DNA of 17,238 nt from an uncultured Ruminococcus sp. (GTDB lineage: Bacteria > Bacillota > Clostridia > Oscillospirales > Ruminococcaceae). Positions 6,893 through 14,444 of this stretch are shown here, in pieces. Under the pieces are notes generated by a model. The model was not told the DNA's origin. It made no database searches and worked only from the letters and a program-made list of their open reading frames with translations. Location of the stretch: positions 1-17,238 of the forward strand of contig CAMOEP010000012.1 of assembly GCA_946612185.1 (NCBI GenBank). Reading direction: 5' to 3'. The number at the start of each line of letters is the position of its first letter. Position 1 is the first letter of the stretch. The translations under genes and the position numbers were made by a program.

Positions 6893-7360
6893 TCAGAAAT
6901 GCCAGCTATAATTCAGCATCTCAGGAGTGTAGTCTTTCAGCTTCTCAAGCAGGGGCAGAACGTCCTTCTTAGCACTTTCCAGGTCATGCTCCAGGTAGTT
7001 TCCGCACTCAACAGCGGTGCAGCCCGGTATCTCACCGTCAAAGTCCGCAACGAACTGATAAGCGCTGCGAACCAGGTCGATAGCCTCCTGACCGGAAACG
7101 CTGTCACGGGTCAGCAGATAGAAACCAGTGCGGCAGCCCATAGGCCCAACGTAGATTATCTTGTCACCGATGCTGCTGTTTCTTGCGTAGGTAGCGAAAA
7201 GATGCTCGATGGTGTGCAGCGAAGGGTTTGAGATGTAAGTGCCGCCGTTCGGCTTCACCATGCGAACGTCATAGGTCACAACGTCGCCGTCAACACGGGA
7301 TATGTACATTCCCACGCCGAATTTTGTGTGATCGACCTGAAAGCTTGCAATTTTTTCCAT
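6893..7360 (-). CDS. luxS: S-ribosylhomocysteine lyase
   Basis: 155 residues, the family length. LuxS cleaves S-ribosylhomocysteine to homocysteine and DPD, the precursor of autoinducer-2, in the activated methyl cycle. The metal site is intact: H49 and H53 of HTIEH, and C118 of AVECGNYLEH. The catalytic pair is E52 and C76 in GPMGCRTGF. The N-terminal FQVDHTKFGVGMYISR is also typical. The ATG at 7360 follows AAAGGAG. It is the last gene of a tight cluster, 18 nt behind a pseudouridine synthase gene. The usual partners for methyl-cycle recycling (the nucleosidase gene pfs/mtnN, methionine genes) are not next to it. Confidence 0.97.
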   Translation of the reverse strand: MEKIASFQVDHTKFGVGMYISRVDGDVVTYDVRMVKPNGGTYISNPSLHTIEHLFATYARNSSIGDKIIYVGPMGCRTGFYLLTRDSVSGQEAIDLVRSAYQFVADFDGEIPGCTAVECGNYLEHDLESAKKDVLPLLEKLKDYTPEMLNYSWHF

Positions 7361-7378
7361 AGTAGTATTACTCCTTTA

Positions 7379-8218
7379 TTATAATAGTGCGGCGATGTCC
7401 TCCGGCAAGGGAGAATCTGCCGTAATAGTACCCAGTTTTGGGTCATTGAAAGTAAGCTGGCAGCAATGGAGCGCCTGACGGCTTATGTCAGACCTGCTGC
7501 CGCCGTAGAGGTCATCGCCTGCAAGAGGGTGACCTATATGCGCCATATGCACTCTTATCTGGTGGGTGCGCCCTGTTTCCAGGCGGAATCTGAGCAAACT
7601 GTACCGGTCATTTCCGGAAATACGCCGGAAATGGGTAACTGAAGGCTGTCCGTCCTCCCGGACGCATCTGAGGATAACGCTTTCCTGCTGCCGTGCAATG
7701 GGAGCGTTCACAGTCCCCTCCTCCGGGGTAACTCCCTCCACCACGGCGGTGTATACCTTCTCGCATCTGCCCTGCAAGACGTTTGCAGCGTGAGCATTTT
7801 TTGCAATGATGCAAAGCCCGGAAGTGTCCCGGTCAAGACGGTTCACAGCCCGGAAAGTAAGTCCGGGATAGCGGCTTGCGAAGAAGTTTCCCAGGGTATC
7901 GGTGCGGTGCTTTACAGACGGATGTACCGGCATACCCGGCGGCTTGTCGAAAACCACCACGTCCTCGCTCTCGAATACGACAGGTACGCAAAGCAGCGGA
8001 TTTGGTTCAAGGAAGCTGTCGTCCTGAGTCCGCAGGACAACTTTGCTGCCGGGGCGCACAATATCAATAGTACGCACATGAACGCCGTCGCAGGTAATGC
8101 CGCCCTCGATACGTTTCAGCCGGGTCAGCAGCCGCCGTGACACACCGCTCTGGCGCATCAGGAACTTCTCCACGGTCACAGGCTCGCTGCCCTCATATAT
8201 AAATGTAAGTTCAGCCAT
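7379..8218 (-). CDS. RluA-family pseudouridine synthase
   Basis: 279 residues. It converts uridine to pseudouridine in rRNA or tRNA. An N-terminal region of about 65 residues resembles the S4-like RNA-binding part (VEKFLMRQSGVSRRLLTRLK). The catalytic domain carries the motif RLDRDTSG at residues 127-134, with D129 as the expected nucleophile, and later the ETGRTHQIRVHMAHIGHPL motif. It begins FIYEG rather than with a long extension, as in RluD/YlyB-like proteins; the exact target site cannot be assigned. The ATG at 8218 lies inside the end of the upstream membrane protein gene (8-bp overlap) with a GAGG site, suggesting translational coupling. It is followed 18 nt later by luxS. Confidence 0.93.
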   Translation of the reverse strand: MAELTFIYEGSEPVTVEKFLMRQSGVSRRLLTRLKRIEGGITCDGVHVRTIDIVRPGSKVVLRTQDDSFLEPNPLLCVPVVFESEDVVVFDKPPGMPVHPSVKHRTDTLGNFFASRYPGLTFRAVNRLDRDTSGLCIIAKNAHAANVLQGRCEKVYTAVVEGVTPEEGTVNAPIARQQESVILRCVREDGQPSVTHFRRISGNDRYSLLRFRLETGRTHQIRVHMAHIGHPLAGDDLYGGSRSDISRQALHCCQLTFNDPKLGTITADSPLPEDIAALL

Positions 8219-8984
8219 AACTTTTTCCTCGCAGTAGGTCTTCTTTCAGAAAGATACCGGTACTTACCGCCAGCGCCGCCCGAAGTTCCGGGAAAACTAT
8301 CGGTATACCCACCACCGTCAGTGACGGGGCAAGGTACAGGGCGAAAAGTCCGGCAAATACACGTTTTCTTCCACGCATAAGGGTGAGGGAACGCATTACC
8401 GCCGCAAATGGCGAAATTCCGGGGATAAGCGCCATAATAAACGGTGCAGCCGTAAGGCTTATCCGGACGGCAAGCCAGAAATACAGGCACAAAGCGCACA
8501 GTGCCGCCATATTCAGGGCGATGAAAAGTTCCCGGCTGTCAGCGCCGGAGCGGATAAGTGAAGCGCCGTACCACAGCCCAGCCGCCGCAAATGCTGCCGG
8601 AACAGCAGCCGCTAAAGTTCCCAGTAATTTAAGGGCGATACTACGCCATACGAAGCCTTTCCGCAGGAGCATATCCTGGAAGGAGAGCCTCCTGCCCTGA
8701 CACAGCCCGTTTATCCACTCAGCGCCGGCGCAGTCCAGCGGCGAAACGCACACTATCCGCAGTATCATGCACACCACGGACACCGCCGCCCCAGGAAGAT
8801 ACCGCCCGGTAAAGAGCATCACCGGGGAGGTGCTGCTGAACCAGAGGAGCAGTCCGCAGAAAGCCGCTTCAGTTACCCGGAAGAACATTTCTGCCGCCAC
8901 CGGAAGCGAGCATACAAGTGCGGCACGTTTGCGCTGTCCCCGTATCTGCTGCCGTGAAAATCCTACAAGCTGTCTCAGTACCAT
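8211..8984 (-). CDS. Polytopic membrane protein of unknown function
   Basis: 257 residues; I do not recognise a family with certainty. The N-terminus is basic (about residues 1-21, with RQQIRGQRKR), and hydrophobic segments at about 22-50, 62-80, 115-140, 153-175, 178-191 and 209-231 suggest five or six membrane helices. It is rich in Ala, Leu and Cys (eight Cys, several inside membrane segments). Between helices 2 and 3 lies a basic loop including CQGRRLSFQDML, similar in style to small integral-membrane proteins of the DUF975 kind, but this is only an impression. The ATG at 8984 follows GGGGG by 7 nt. It starts 44 nt after the phosphatase gene and overlaps the pseudouridine synthase start. 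Confidence 0.85.
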   Translation of the reverse strand: MVLRQLVGFSRQQIRGQRKRAALVCSLPVAAEMFFRVTEAAFCGLLLWFSSTSPVMLFTGRYLPGAAVSVVCMILRIVCVSPLDCAGAEWINGLCQGRRLSFQDMLLRKGFVWRSIALKLLGTLAAAVPAAFAAAGLWYGASLIRSGADSRELFIALNMAALCALCLYFWLAVRISLTAAPFIMALIPGISPFAAVMRSLTLMRGRKRVFAGLFALYLAPSLTVVGIPIVFPELRAALAVSTGIFLKEDLLRGKSYG

Positions 8985-9028
8985 GCATGAACCCCCTTTT
9001 AGGGTAGTATCTGCATATTTCGTGGGAA

Positions 9029-9670
9029 TTATTCCTCGTCCTCGTCCTCCTCACGCTTTGGGTAAGGGCAGTAGCCGAGTATCTCGAAAGCCTGGGAATT
9101 CAGCCACATCTGGGTATTCACCATTATCTCGAAACCCTCGCCGGGTGCGGACTGCAAATACTTCGGGTCATACTTCGGCAGACCGAATCCCACCAGCAGA
9201 TTGGAAATGATGCCGGCATGGGTAACTATAGCGCATCTGCCCAGTTCGCAGTGCATCATATCGTTGATGATACTGTGCATAGCCTTGAAGGTGCGGGCGG
9301 TCATTTCCTCCAGACTTTCGCCCTCCGGAGGACGGGAATCCCTGCCGCCTTTGAGCCATGCCTTGTAGTCATCACGCTGCATAAGCTCGGCATAGCTTTT
9401 GTTCTCGAAAATGCCCATATTCAGTTCCCTCAGCTCGTCCACCACGACGGTATCGGAGTAAGGGTAGAGGATATCCGCTGTACCGGTGCATCTGCGCAGG
9501 GGTGAAGTATACACCCTGTCAACGTATGGGTAGTCCATGCTGTCCTTTTTGAGGAGAAGTTCATTAGCACCTTTTTCGGACAAAGGAAGGTCGGTAGAAC
9601 CTATGTAAATGCCCTTTTCGTTAGCCTCGGTCATACCGTGGCGAATGAGACAAATTCTGTAGCCTCTCAT
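9029..9670 (-). CDS. Histidine phosphatase family protein (phosphoglycerate mutase-like)
   Basis: 213 residues. The phosphohistidine motif LIRHGMTEAN is at residues 8-17, so H11 is the expected nucleophile, with R10 and R60 as phosphate ligands. E83 lies in LRELNMGIFEN, and the second histidine H151 is in VTHAGI. Such proteins include alpha-ribazole phosphatases (CobC), broad phosphatases and mutase-like enzymes; no cobalamin genes are nearby, so the substrate is open. The C-terminus ends in a short acidic run (EEDEDEE). The ATG at 9670 follows AAGGAG. It appears to be the first gene of the cluster leading to luxS. The promoter was not clearly identified. Confidence 0.92.
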   Translation of the reverse strand: MRGYRICLIRHGMTEANEKGIYIGSTDLPLSEKGANELLLKKDSMDYPYVDRVYTSPLRRCTGTADILYPYSDTVVVDELRELNMGIFENKSYAELMQRDDYKAWLKGGRDSRPPEGESLEEMTARTFKAMHSIINDMMHCELGRCAIVTHAGIISNLLVGFGLPKYDPKYLQSAPGEGFEIMVNTQMWLNSQAFEILGYCPYPKREEDEDEE

Positions 9671-9801
9671 AAACGATCACTCCTTGTAAATTAATTTTAC
9701 TATCGCTCATATTCACCAATAGAGCCGATAATACGGGATAATTTGTAGAAATTCGACAAAATCCAATAAAAATCGCTGTAATAGTTTTACGGTTTTTACT
9801 C

Positions 9802-9830
9802 TTTACTTATTATACATTTTGTATTATAAT
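9802..9830 (+). promoter_or_regulatory. Promoter of the XRE regulator gene
   Basis: TTTACT at 9802-9807, a 17-bp spacer, TATAAT at 9825-9830; start expected near 9837. It lies 65 bp upstream of the ATG at 9895 and contains one of two matching palindromes in its spacer. Confidence 0.8.
9812..9824. promoter_or_regulatory. Operator candidate 1, within the XRE promoter spacer
   Basis: ATACA-TTT-TGTAT, a perfect 5+3+5 dyad placed between the -35 and -10 boxes. The same design recurs 36 bp downstream. A protein bound here would block RNA polymerase; autoregulation by the XRE protein is the simplest inference. Confidence 0.55.
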
Positions 9831-9847
9831 AATATTATGTGAACATT

Positions 9848-9860
9848 ATACTTTTAGTAT
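9848..9860. promoter_or_regulatory. Operator candidate 2, just after the XRE transcription start
   Basis: ATACT-TTT-AGTAT, a perfect 5+3+5 dyad centred 36 bp from candidate 1 (between three and four helical turns) and beginning about 11 bp after the predicted start. Together the two sites share ATACW-TTT-WGTAT. The region is AT-rich, so chance matches are possible. Confidence 0.55.
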
Positions 9861-9894
9861 GATTTATATATTATTTTTAACGGAGGACAAACCT

Positions 9895-10626
9895 ATGAAC
9901 TCGGATTTCGCCCGCATTATCACGCTACAGCGCAAGGAGCGCCATATCAGCCAGAAGCAGGCTGCCGCTGACCTGGGTATCTCTCAGGCACTTCTGTCCC
10001 ACTACGAAAAGGGTATCCGTGAGTGCGGACTTAATTTCCTGGTAAAGATAGCTGACTACTACAATGTATCCTGCGATTATCTTCTCGGAAGAACCCCTGA
10101 ACCGGAGGGTAAGACTATCACTATCGAGGATATCCCCGACGACGACGGCAACAACAATCTGAGAATGCCCTCACCTGAGATAATCAACTTCAACCGCCGT
10201 ATTATCAATAACTCCATAAGTCTGCTTTTCAGTCTGGCGCAGAAGGCAAACAGTATTACCCTTATCAAAGAGGTATCATCGTATCTTATGCTGTCGGTGT
10301 ACAAGTTATTCCGAATAGTTTATAATGCCAATCCGCACAATGACCAGAAGCTTTTCAGGATACCGAAGGTTATCGCCAACGACAGCGCCAATGCTATCAT
10401 ATCCATGAGCGAGGCAGACATCAAGGCAGCCTCCAGCGGAATCCCTCTTGACGGCAACGACTGCATCGACAACTTCGACACCCTCTACATAACCACTGCC
10501 ACACTCCAGAAAGACTACGCACAGTACTCCTCGTCCCTGCTGAACCTTATCAAGCGCAGCGAGGAGAGTATAGCACGCACCAGATCCAAATACCGCAGCA
10601 GTTCTGATGCAAACAGAGGATACTAA
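9895..10626 (+). CDS. XRE-family transcriptional regulator with an unrecognised C-terminal region
   Basis: 243 residues from the ATG at 9895, which has GGAGG 8 nt ahead; the frame is open to 9859 but without a ribosome site. Residues 1-70 are an HTH_XRE domain: recognition region SQKQAAADLGISQALLSHYE (about 20-39), and the closing NVSCDYLLGRTPEPEG hinge common to Cro/C1-like regulators. Residues 90-243 match no domain I know; they look mostly helical and soluble, with no peptidase Ser/Lys pair evident. It is the only plus-strand gene, flanked by divergent and convergent minus-strand operons, with its own promoter, twin operators and terminator. It is probably an autoregulator; target genes are unknown. 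Confidence 0.92.
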   Translation: MNSDFARIITLQRKERHISQKQAAADLGISQALLSHYEKGIRECGLNFLVKIADYYNVSCDYLLGRTPEPEGKTITIEDIPDDDGNNNLRMPSPEIINFNRRIINNSISLLFSLAQKANSITLIKEVSSYLMLSVYKLFRIVYNANPHNDQKLFRIPKVIANDSANAIISMSEADIKAASSGIPLDGNDCIDNFDTLYITTATLQKDYAQYSSSLLNLIKRSEESIARTRSKYRSSSDANRGY

Positions 10627-10640
10627 ACATTCAGGCAACA

Positions 10641-10670
10641 CCCCCGGACGATGTTCGGGGGAATTTTATT
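10641..10670 (+). terminator. Terminator after the XRE gene
   Basis: CCCCCGGA (10641-10648), a 5-nt loop, TTCGGGGG (10654-10661), then AATTTTATT. An eight-pair stem with one G-T wobble, 14 nt after the stop codon. Confidence 0.8.
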
Positions 10671-10761
10671 ATAACATTTTCGGTGATAATTGTCAAATGC
10701 CGGAGGGAGAGAGGGATTAGTGAATAGTGAATAGAAAATGTATCGACCTGCGGTGTTGCCT

Positions 10762-10807
10762 AAACAGAAAAGCCATAAAGAAGCGCTCATCCGCCCCTTT
10801 ATGGCTT
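10762..10807 (-). terminator. Terminator of the GntR-ABC operon
   Basis: Minus strand AAGCCATAAAG (10807-10797), a 16-nt loop, CTTTATGGCTT (10780-10770), then TTCTGTTTA. A perfect 11-bp stem, 7 nt after the last gene. It faces the XRE terminator across about 90 bp of intergenic DNA that contains a short AGTGAAT tandem. Confidence 0.85.
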
Positions 10808-10814
10808 TAAATCA

Positions 10815-11021
10815 TTACTTTCTTTCTGCTCTCAACCTTTTTCTTTCTTTTCTGCCGGGCTTGGTATCAAGACATTCGGCACTTCCCATAAACGCAAGTC
10901 CGATGCAAAGATATGTGGTCGAACCCTCACCGCCGGTTATTGCAGTAACGGCGGCTGCGATAAAAAGAATGATATAAGTTATCGTGCAAAGGTCTTTCGC
11001 TGTGTTATCTCTCTTTTTCAT
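10815..11021 (-). CDS. Small membrane protein, last gene of the ABC operon
   Basis: 68 residues from the ATG at 11021, which follows GGGGG by 7 nt; a GTG at 11045 is in frame but lacks such a site. Two hydrophobic segments (about 12-30 and 36-50) are joined by a short GGEGSTT turn, and the C-terminus is strongly basic (PGRKERKRLRAERK), predicting a helical hairpin with both ends in the cytoplasm. No family recognised. It starts 20 nt after the permease gene and is the last gene before the terminator, so it is probably part of the ABC system or its regulation. Small hydrophobic proteins are common in YtrA-type operons, but the role here is unknown. Confidence 0.8.
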   Translation of the reverse strand: MKKRDNTAKDLCTITYIILFIAAAVTAITGGEGSTTYLCIGLAFMGSAECLDTKPGRKERKRLRAERK

Positions 11022-11041
11022 TGCAATTCCCCCGCTGCTTA

Positions 11042-11815
11042 TCACTCAAGGTTCAGCTTGTTTTTCAGTATATAGCTGATAAGGAAGAACATTCCCACAT
11101 CAGCCACTAAATAGAAGATTATCTGTGCGACAACTCTGGCATTGCTGTCGTAATCAACGCCGTTTGCTCTGAGAACTGTTGCAATAGCACTGCTTATTAT
11201 CATTGCAAGTACTACACCCAGTATAGCAACACCGGAAGCTATAGCCTTCTTGCCGCCATTGATAGCAGCCAGACCCTCAGCAAGGTAGCACAGCAGCAGT
11301 ATACCTACAAATATACTTACTGATAAGAGGAATGCCAGCATCATCTCGCCAAAATTCTTCATTGTGAAGTCCTGAACCTCATCGAATACAATGTTCATTT
11401 CGATATACTCCTGGTTCACACCTGCTATCATCAGCAGTATGCAGACAAATATCAGCAGGCAGGTGCAAATATAGCTTATACCGCCCATAATGAGCTTAGC
11501 GCCGATATGTTCAGCAGGTGTTACAGGAAGGGTGTTGGTAAGGTAGCCCTCATCGCTGAACATATTCTTCTTGAAGCGGTTGGAATTGTGCGCCAGTGAT
11601 ATCCAGGGCAGCATTACGCTGAACAGCATCAGTATGAAGCCGAATATAGCCAGGAGTATAGTTGTGAAGACGTGTTCTTCAGCATTGTCGCCAAAGGAGA
11701 TCTCAACTGTAATAAGTATCTTCGTGATAACAGCCACGACAGCGTATATGATATAGAATATTGAGAATGTGCGTACCCAGTGCAGCATCTCGTGTTTGAT
11801 AAGTTTAGTTAACAT
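11042..11815 (-). CDS. ABC-2 type transporter permease
   Basis: 257 residues with six predicted membrane helices (about 18-38, 49-74, 106-132, 159-184, 191-215, 229-250). The N-terminus MLTKLIKHEMLHWVRTF is amphipathic, a common feature of ABC-2 permeases, and a cytoplasmic loop follows helix 2 (FKKNMFSDEGYLTNTLPVTPAE at about 81-102), a pattern often seen in permeases of GntR/YtrA-linked exporters. It overlaps the ATPase gene by 7 bp, with its GGGAGG site inside the ATPase coding end, indicating coupled translation. Substrate unknown; relatives respond to cell-wall antibiotics or act in envelope stress. Confidence 0.88.
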   Translation of the reverse strand: MLTKLIKHEMLHWVRTFSIFYIIYAVVAVITKILITVEISFGDNAEEHVFTTILLAIFGFILMLFSVMLPWISLAHNSNRFKKNMFSDEGYLTNTLPVTPAEHIGAKLIMGGISYICTCLLIFVCILLMIAGVNQEYIEMNIVFDEVQDFTMKNFGEMMLAFLLSVSIFVGILLLCYLAEGLAAINGGKKAIASGVAILGVVLAMIISSAIATVLRANGVDYDSNARVVAQIIFYLVADVGMFFLISYILKNKLNLE

Positions 11816-12507
11816 CTGTATACCTCCCTGAAAAGTTCGTCAATAGACATACCTTTTTCTGCTCTGATAGCATCAGCACTGCCGTGTATTTTAAGATGAC
11901 CATACTGAAGCATTACCACATCGTCGATGATACGTTCGATATCGGTAATAAGGTGGGTGGATATAACAACGGAAGCTTCCGGGTTGTAGTTACTGATGAT
12001 AGTGTCAAGGATATAGTCTCTTGCAGCAGGGTCAACGCCGGCGATAGGCTCATCGAGCAGGTAAAGCTTAGCATTGCGGCTCATTACCAGAACAAGCTGG
12101 ACTTTTTCCTTATTGCCCTTTGAAAGTGTCTTGACTTTATGATTCAGGTCGATATTCAGTCTGCCGAACATATCCTCAGCCAGCCCTCTGCGGAAGTCAG
12201 TGTAGAAGTCCTGGAAATAATCAAGGATATCGCTGACTTTCATCCATTCCGGGATATATGAGCGCTCAGGCAGGTAAGACACCATAGCCTTTGTCTCAGC
12301 GCCGACAGACATACCGCACACGGAAAGCTGACCATTAGTAGGTGTCAGCAGACCGCAAAGTAATTTGATGAGCGTGGTCTTGCCGGAACCATTAGGCCCC
12401 AGCAGACCGATGATCTTTCCACTCTCAAGGTTGAGTGTGAGGCCGCTCAGCGCCTCTTTCTTGCCATAGAACTTAGAAACGTTCTCACATTTAACAAGTT
12501 CAGCCAT
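11809..12507 (-). CDS. ABC transporter ATP-binding protein (YtrB-like)
   Basis: 232 residues, one nucleotide-binding domain. Walker A GPNGSGKT is at 37-44 with K43. The signature is LSKGNKEK at 128-135 instead of LSGGQ. Walker B is LYLLDEP at 148-154 with catalytic E153, and the switch His is H185 in STHL. The Q-loop position reads SYLPE (about 77-81), with Glu in place of Gln. Both changes are typical of exporters of the YtrB/BcrA side of the family, so they do not by themselves predict inactivity. The ATG at 12507 follows GGAGGAGAG. It is the second gene of the GntR operon, 35 nt after the repressor and overlapping the permease. Confidence 0.93.
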   Translation of the reverse strand: MAELVKCENVSKFYGKKEALSGLTLNLESGKIIGLLGPNGSGKTTLIKLLCGLLTPTNGQLSVCGMSVGAETKAMVSYLPERSYIPEWMKVSDILDYFQDFYTDFRRGLAEDMFGRLNIDLNHKVKTLSKGNKEKVQLVLVMSRNAKLYLLDEPIAGVDPAARDYILDTIISNYNPEASVVISTHLITDIERIIDDVVMLQYGHLKIHGSADAIRAEKGMSIDELFREVYRC

Positions 12508-12542
12508 ATAAACTCTCCTCCAATACGGGATTTTCCCTTAAT

Positions 12543-12896
12543 TTACTGCATTTTCCTAAGCATTTCGATAGCCATATCGAACGGTATCTCTGCCCTTTTC
12601 AGTTCCTCAGCGAAAGCTGACACGATCTTTTCAGCCCGGTTACTGTTAAGGCTTTCGATAAGGCTAACATCGCTTGTGACGTACTTGCCGGTAGTTCTCT
12701 GGGAAACGATGTAACCGCTTCTTTCGATCTCAGCCAGCGCACGCTGCATAGTATTAGGGTTTACTCTTGCCTCCTCAGCCAGGTCACGAACAGAGGGAAT
12801 TCGTTCGCCGGGGGGGTAAGCGCCCGAAGCAATGCGGTTCATTATCTCGTCGATTATCTGCGCATACACGGGCTTATCGTTGTTGAAATTCCACAT
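12543..12896 (-). CDS. GntR-family transcriptional regulator, YtrA subfamily
   Basis: 117 residues. The ATG at 12896 lies 8 nt after AAGGAGG; a GTG nine bases further up overlaps the ribosome site and is unlikely. The winged-helix domain (about 7-75) contains the GntR signature: ERIPSVRDLAEEARVNPNTM and a wing ending in TTGKYVTSD. Only about 40 residues follow, forming a short helical dimerisation tail, which is what defines the YtrA subfamily (no effector-binding domain). These repressors usually control their own operon and are relieved under cell-wall stress. Here a perfect operator covers the transcription start of its own promoter, supporting autoregulation of the linked ABC genes. Confidence 0.94.
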   Translation of the reverse strand: MWNFNNDKPVYAQIIDEIMNRIASGAYPPGERIPSVRDLAEEARVNPNTMQRALAEIERSGYIVSQRTTGKYVTSDVSLIESLNSNRAEKIVSAFAEELKRAEIPFDMAIEMLRKMQ

Positions 12897-12947
12897 ACTC
12901 TGCACCTCCTTATCGGTATTTCTCTCTGTGGAGTGTAAGTTGTATGT

Positions 12948-12969
12948 TTGTATTAATCAACTAATACAA
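12948..12969. promoter_or_regulatory. GntR/YtrA operator
   Basis: TTGTATTA-N6-TAATACAA, a perfect 8+6+8 dyad. It begins at the last base of the -10 box and covers the predicted start point, so a bound repressor would stop initiation. The form agrees with operators known for YtrA-type regulators in Firmicutes. Confidence 0.88.
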
Positions 12970-12997
12970 GTATAGCAGTAATACAGTGATTTGTCAA
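12969..12997 (-). promoter_or_regulatory. Promoter of the GntR-ABC operon
   Basis: Minus strand TTGACA (12997-12992), exact consensus, a 17-bp spacer, TATACT (12974-12969). Strong promoter directly followed by the operator; about 65 nt of untranslated RNA before the repressor gene. Confidence 0.92.
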
Positions 12998-13051
12998 GAG
13001 GGTTTACCAAGAAAAATTGTAAACATTTTATGAACAAAATGAACCGGCAGT

Positions 13052-13087
13052 AAAAAAGGCACTCTCCACAAGGGAAAGTGCCTTTTT
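13052..13087. terminator. Two-way terminator after murA
   Basis: A run of A, GGCACTCTCC, loop, GGAAAGTGCC, a run of T: ten pairs with one mismatch and A/T runs on both flanks, so it can work in either direction. On the minus strand it lies 29 nt after the murA stop. Confidence 0.88.
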
Positions 13088-13116
13088 ATCATGCTGATTC
13101 GGCGTGAAGGGGAGGG

Positions 13117-14421
13117 TCATTCCTCTGCTCCGTCACCGTCTTTTTTTTTTGAGTCCTCCTTATCGGGGAACTCTACCTTCTCGATATCTGCGCCCAATGC
13201 ACGGAGTTTACCCTCCATACAATCGTAACCACGCTCGATATGATGTATATCTTCGATTTCAGTAACACCTGTTGCAGCAAGTCCGGCTATGATAAGCGCC
13301 GCACCAGCTCTCAGGTCGCAAGCCTTTACCGGAGCGCCGACCAGCTTGCCAGTGCCCTCAATGAGAGCCACCTTGCCGTTAACTGTGATATCAGCGCCCA
13401 TTCTCCGGAGTTCGTCCACATAACCAAAACGCTGATCCCAGATATTCTCGGTAATGATGCTTGTACCCTCTGCAAGAGTGAGCAGAGTAGCTATCTGTGA
13501 CTGCATATCAGTAGGGAAACCGGGGTGAGGAGCGGTCTTGACATTGGTCTTGACCAGGGGATTCTCCACCCATACCCTCATACTATCGTCGTACTGCTCG
13601 ATGCTTACGCCGATCTTCTCCAGCTTCTTGGTGATAGACTCCAGATGCTTGGGGATAATGTTCTTGATGATAGCATCGCCCTTAGTAGCGGCAATAGCGA
13701 CCATGAAAGTACCTGCCTCGATCTGGTCGGGGATAACTGAATAAGTAGTACCAGTCAGATGCTCAACGCCTCTGATCTTGATAACGTCAGTACCAGCGCC
13801 CATGATGTTAGCGCCCATAGAATTGAGGAAGTTAGCCAGATCGACGATATGAGGCTCTTTAGCAGCGTTCTCGATGACAGTCAGACCCTCAGCCTTTACA
13901 GCGGAGAGCATAGCGTTCATAGTAGCGCCGACCGTTACCACATCGAAGAAGATCTGTCCGCCTTTAAGCTTGTCAGCCCTGATGTCGATAACGCCCTTGT
14001 CTATAACGTAAGTTGCGCCCAGTACAGTAAATGCCTTCAGGTGTTGGTCGATAGGTCTGTCGCCCAGAGGACATCCGCCGGGCATGGAGACTCTCGCCTT
14101 ATGGAATTTTCCCAGCAGAGCGCCCAGGAAGTAATACGAAGCACGCATCTTCCTTGCAGTCTCATAGGGAACACAGTATTTGTCAATAGTAGTAGGATCT
14201 ATACGGTAAGCGTCCTTGCCTACCTGAGTAACGACAGCACCCATTTCCTCCAGGATACGCAGGCTTATGGTAACATCGCTGATCGAGGGAACATTCTCTA
14301 TCACACAGGGAGTATCGGAAAGTATGACAGCCGGCAGAATAGCCACGGCTGCATTTTTTGCTCCGCTGATAACAACCTCGCCGGTCAGCCGGCGGCCTCC
14401 CTTAACTACAAATTTCTCCAA
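13117..14421 (-). CDS. murA: UDP-N-acetylglucosamine 1-carboxyvinyltransferase
   Basis: 434 residues. MurA transfers enolpyruvate from PEP to UDP-GlcNAc, the first committed step of peptidoglycan synthesis, in the cytoplasm. Landmarks: SGAKNAA at 19-25 with substrate-binding K22, RKMRASYYFLG at 90-100, and the fosfomycin-target cysteine C117 in PGGCPLGDRPID; the Asp of PHPGFPTDMQ is also present. Start: TTG at 14421, with AAGGAGA about 10 nt upstream; the N-terminus EKFVVKGGRRLTGEVVISGA aligns with the family, so no longer form is needed. The C-terminus carries about 15 extra charged residues (DKEDSKKKDGDGAEE), whose KKK codons form a run of ten A. It follows the cyclophilin lipoprotein gene by 106 nt. 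Confidence 0.96.
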   Translation of the reverse strand: MEKFVVKGGRRLTGEVVISGAKNAAVAILPAVILSDTPCVIENVPSISDVTISLRILEEMGAVVTQVGKDAYRIDPTTIDKYCVPYETARKMRASYYFLGALLGKFHKARVSMPGGCPLGDRPIDQHLKAFTVLGATYVIDKGVIDIRADKLKGGQIFFDVVTVGATMNAMLSAVKAEGLTVIENAAKEPHIVDLANFLNSMGANIMGAGTDVIKIRGVEHLTGTTYSVIPDQIEAGTFMVAIAATKGDAIIKNIIPKHLESITKKLEKIGVSIEQYDDSMRVWVENPLVKTNVKTAPHPGFPTDMQSQIATLLTLAEGTSIITENIWDQRFGYVDELRRMGADITVNGKVALIEGTGKLVGAPVKACDLRAGAALIIAGLAATGVTEIEDIHHIERGYDCMEGKLRALGADIEKVEFPDKEDSKKKDGDGAEE

Positions 14422-14444
14422 AATGAATTCTCTCCTTCATTTCG

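Noticed and set aside
9671..9790. Possible promoter of the phosphatase-luxS cluster (TTGGAT, 17 bp, AATTAT on the minus strand)
   Set aside because: Only 3 of 6 and 4 of 6 matches to consensus; no better candidate was found, so no promoter was called.
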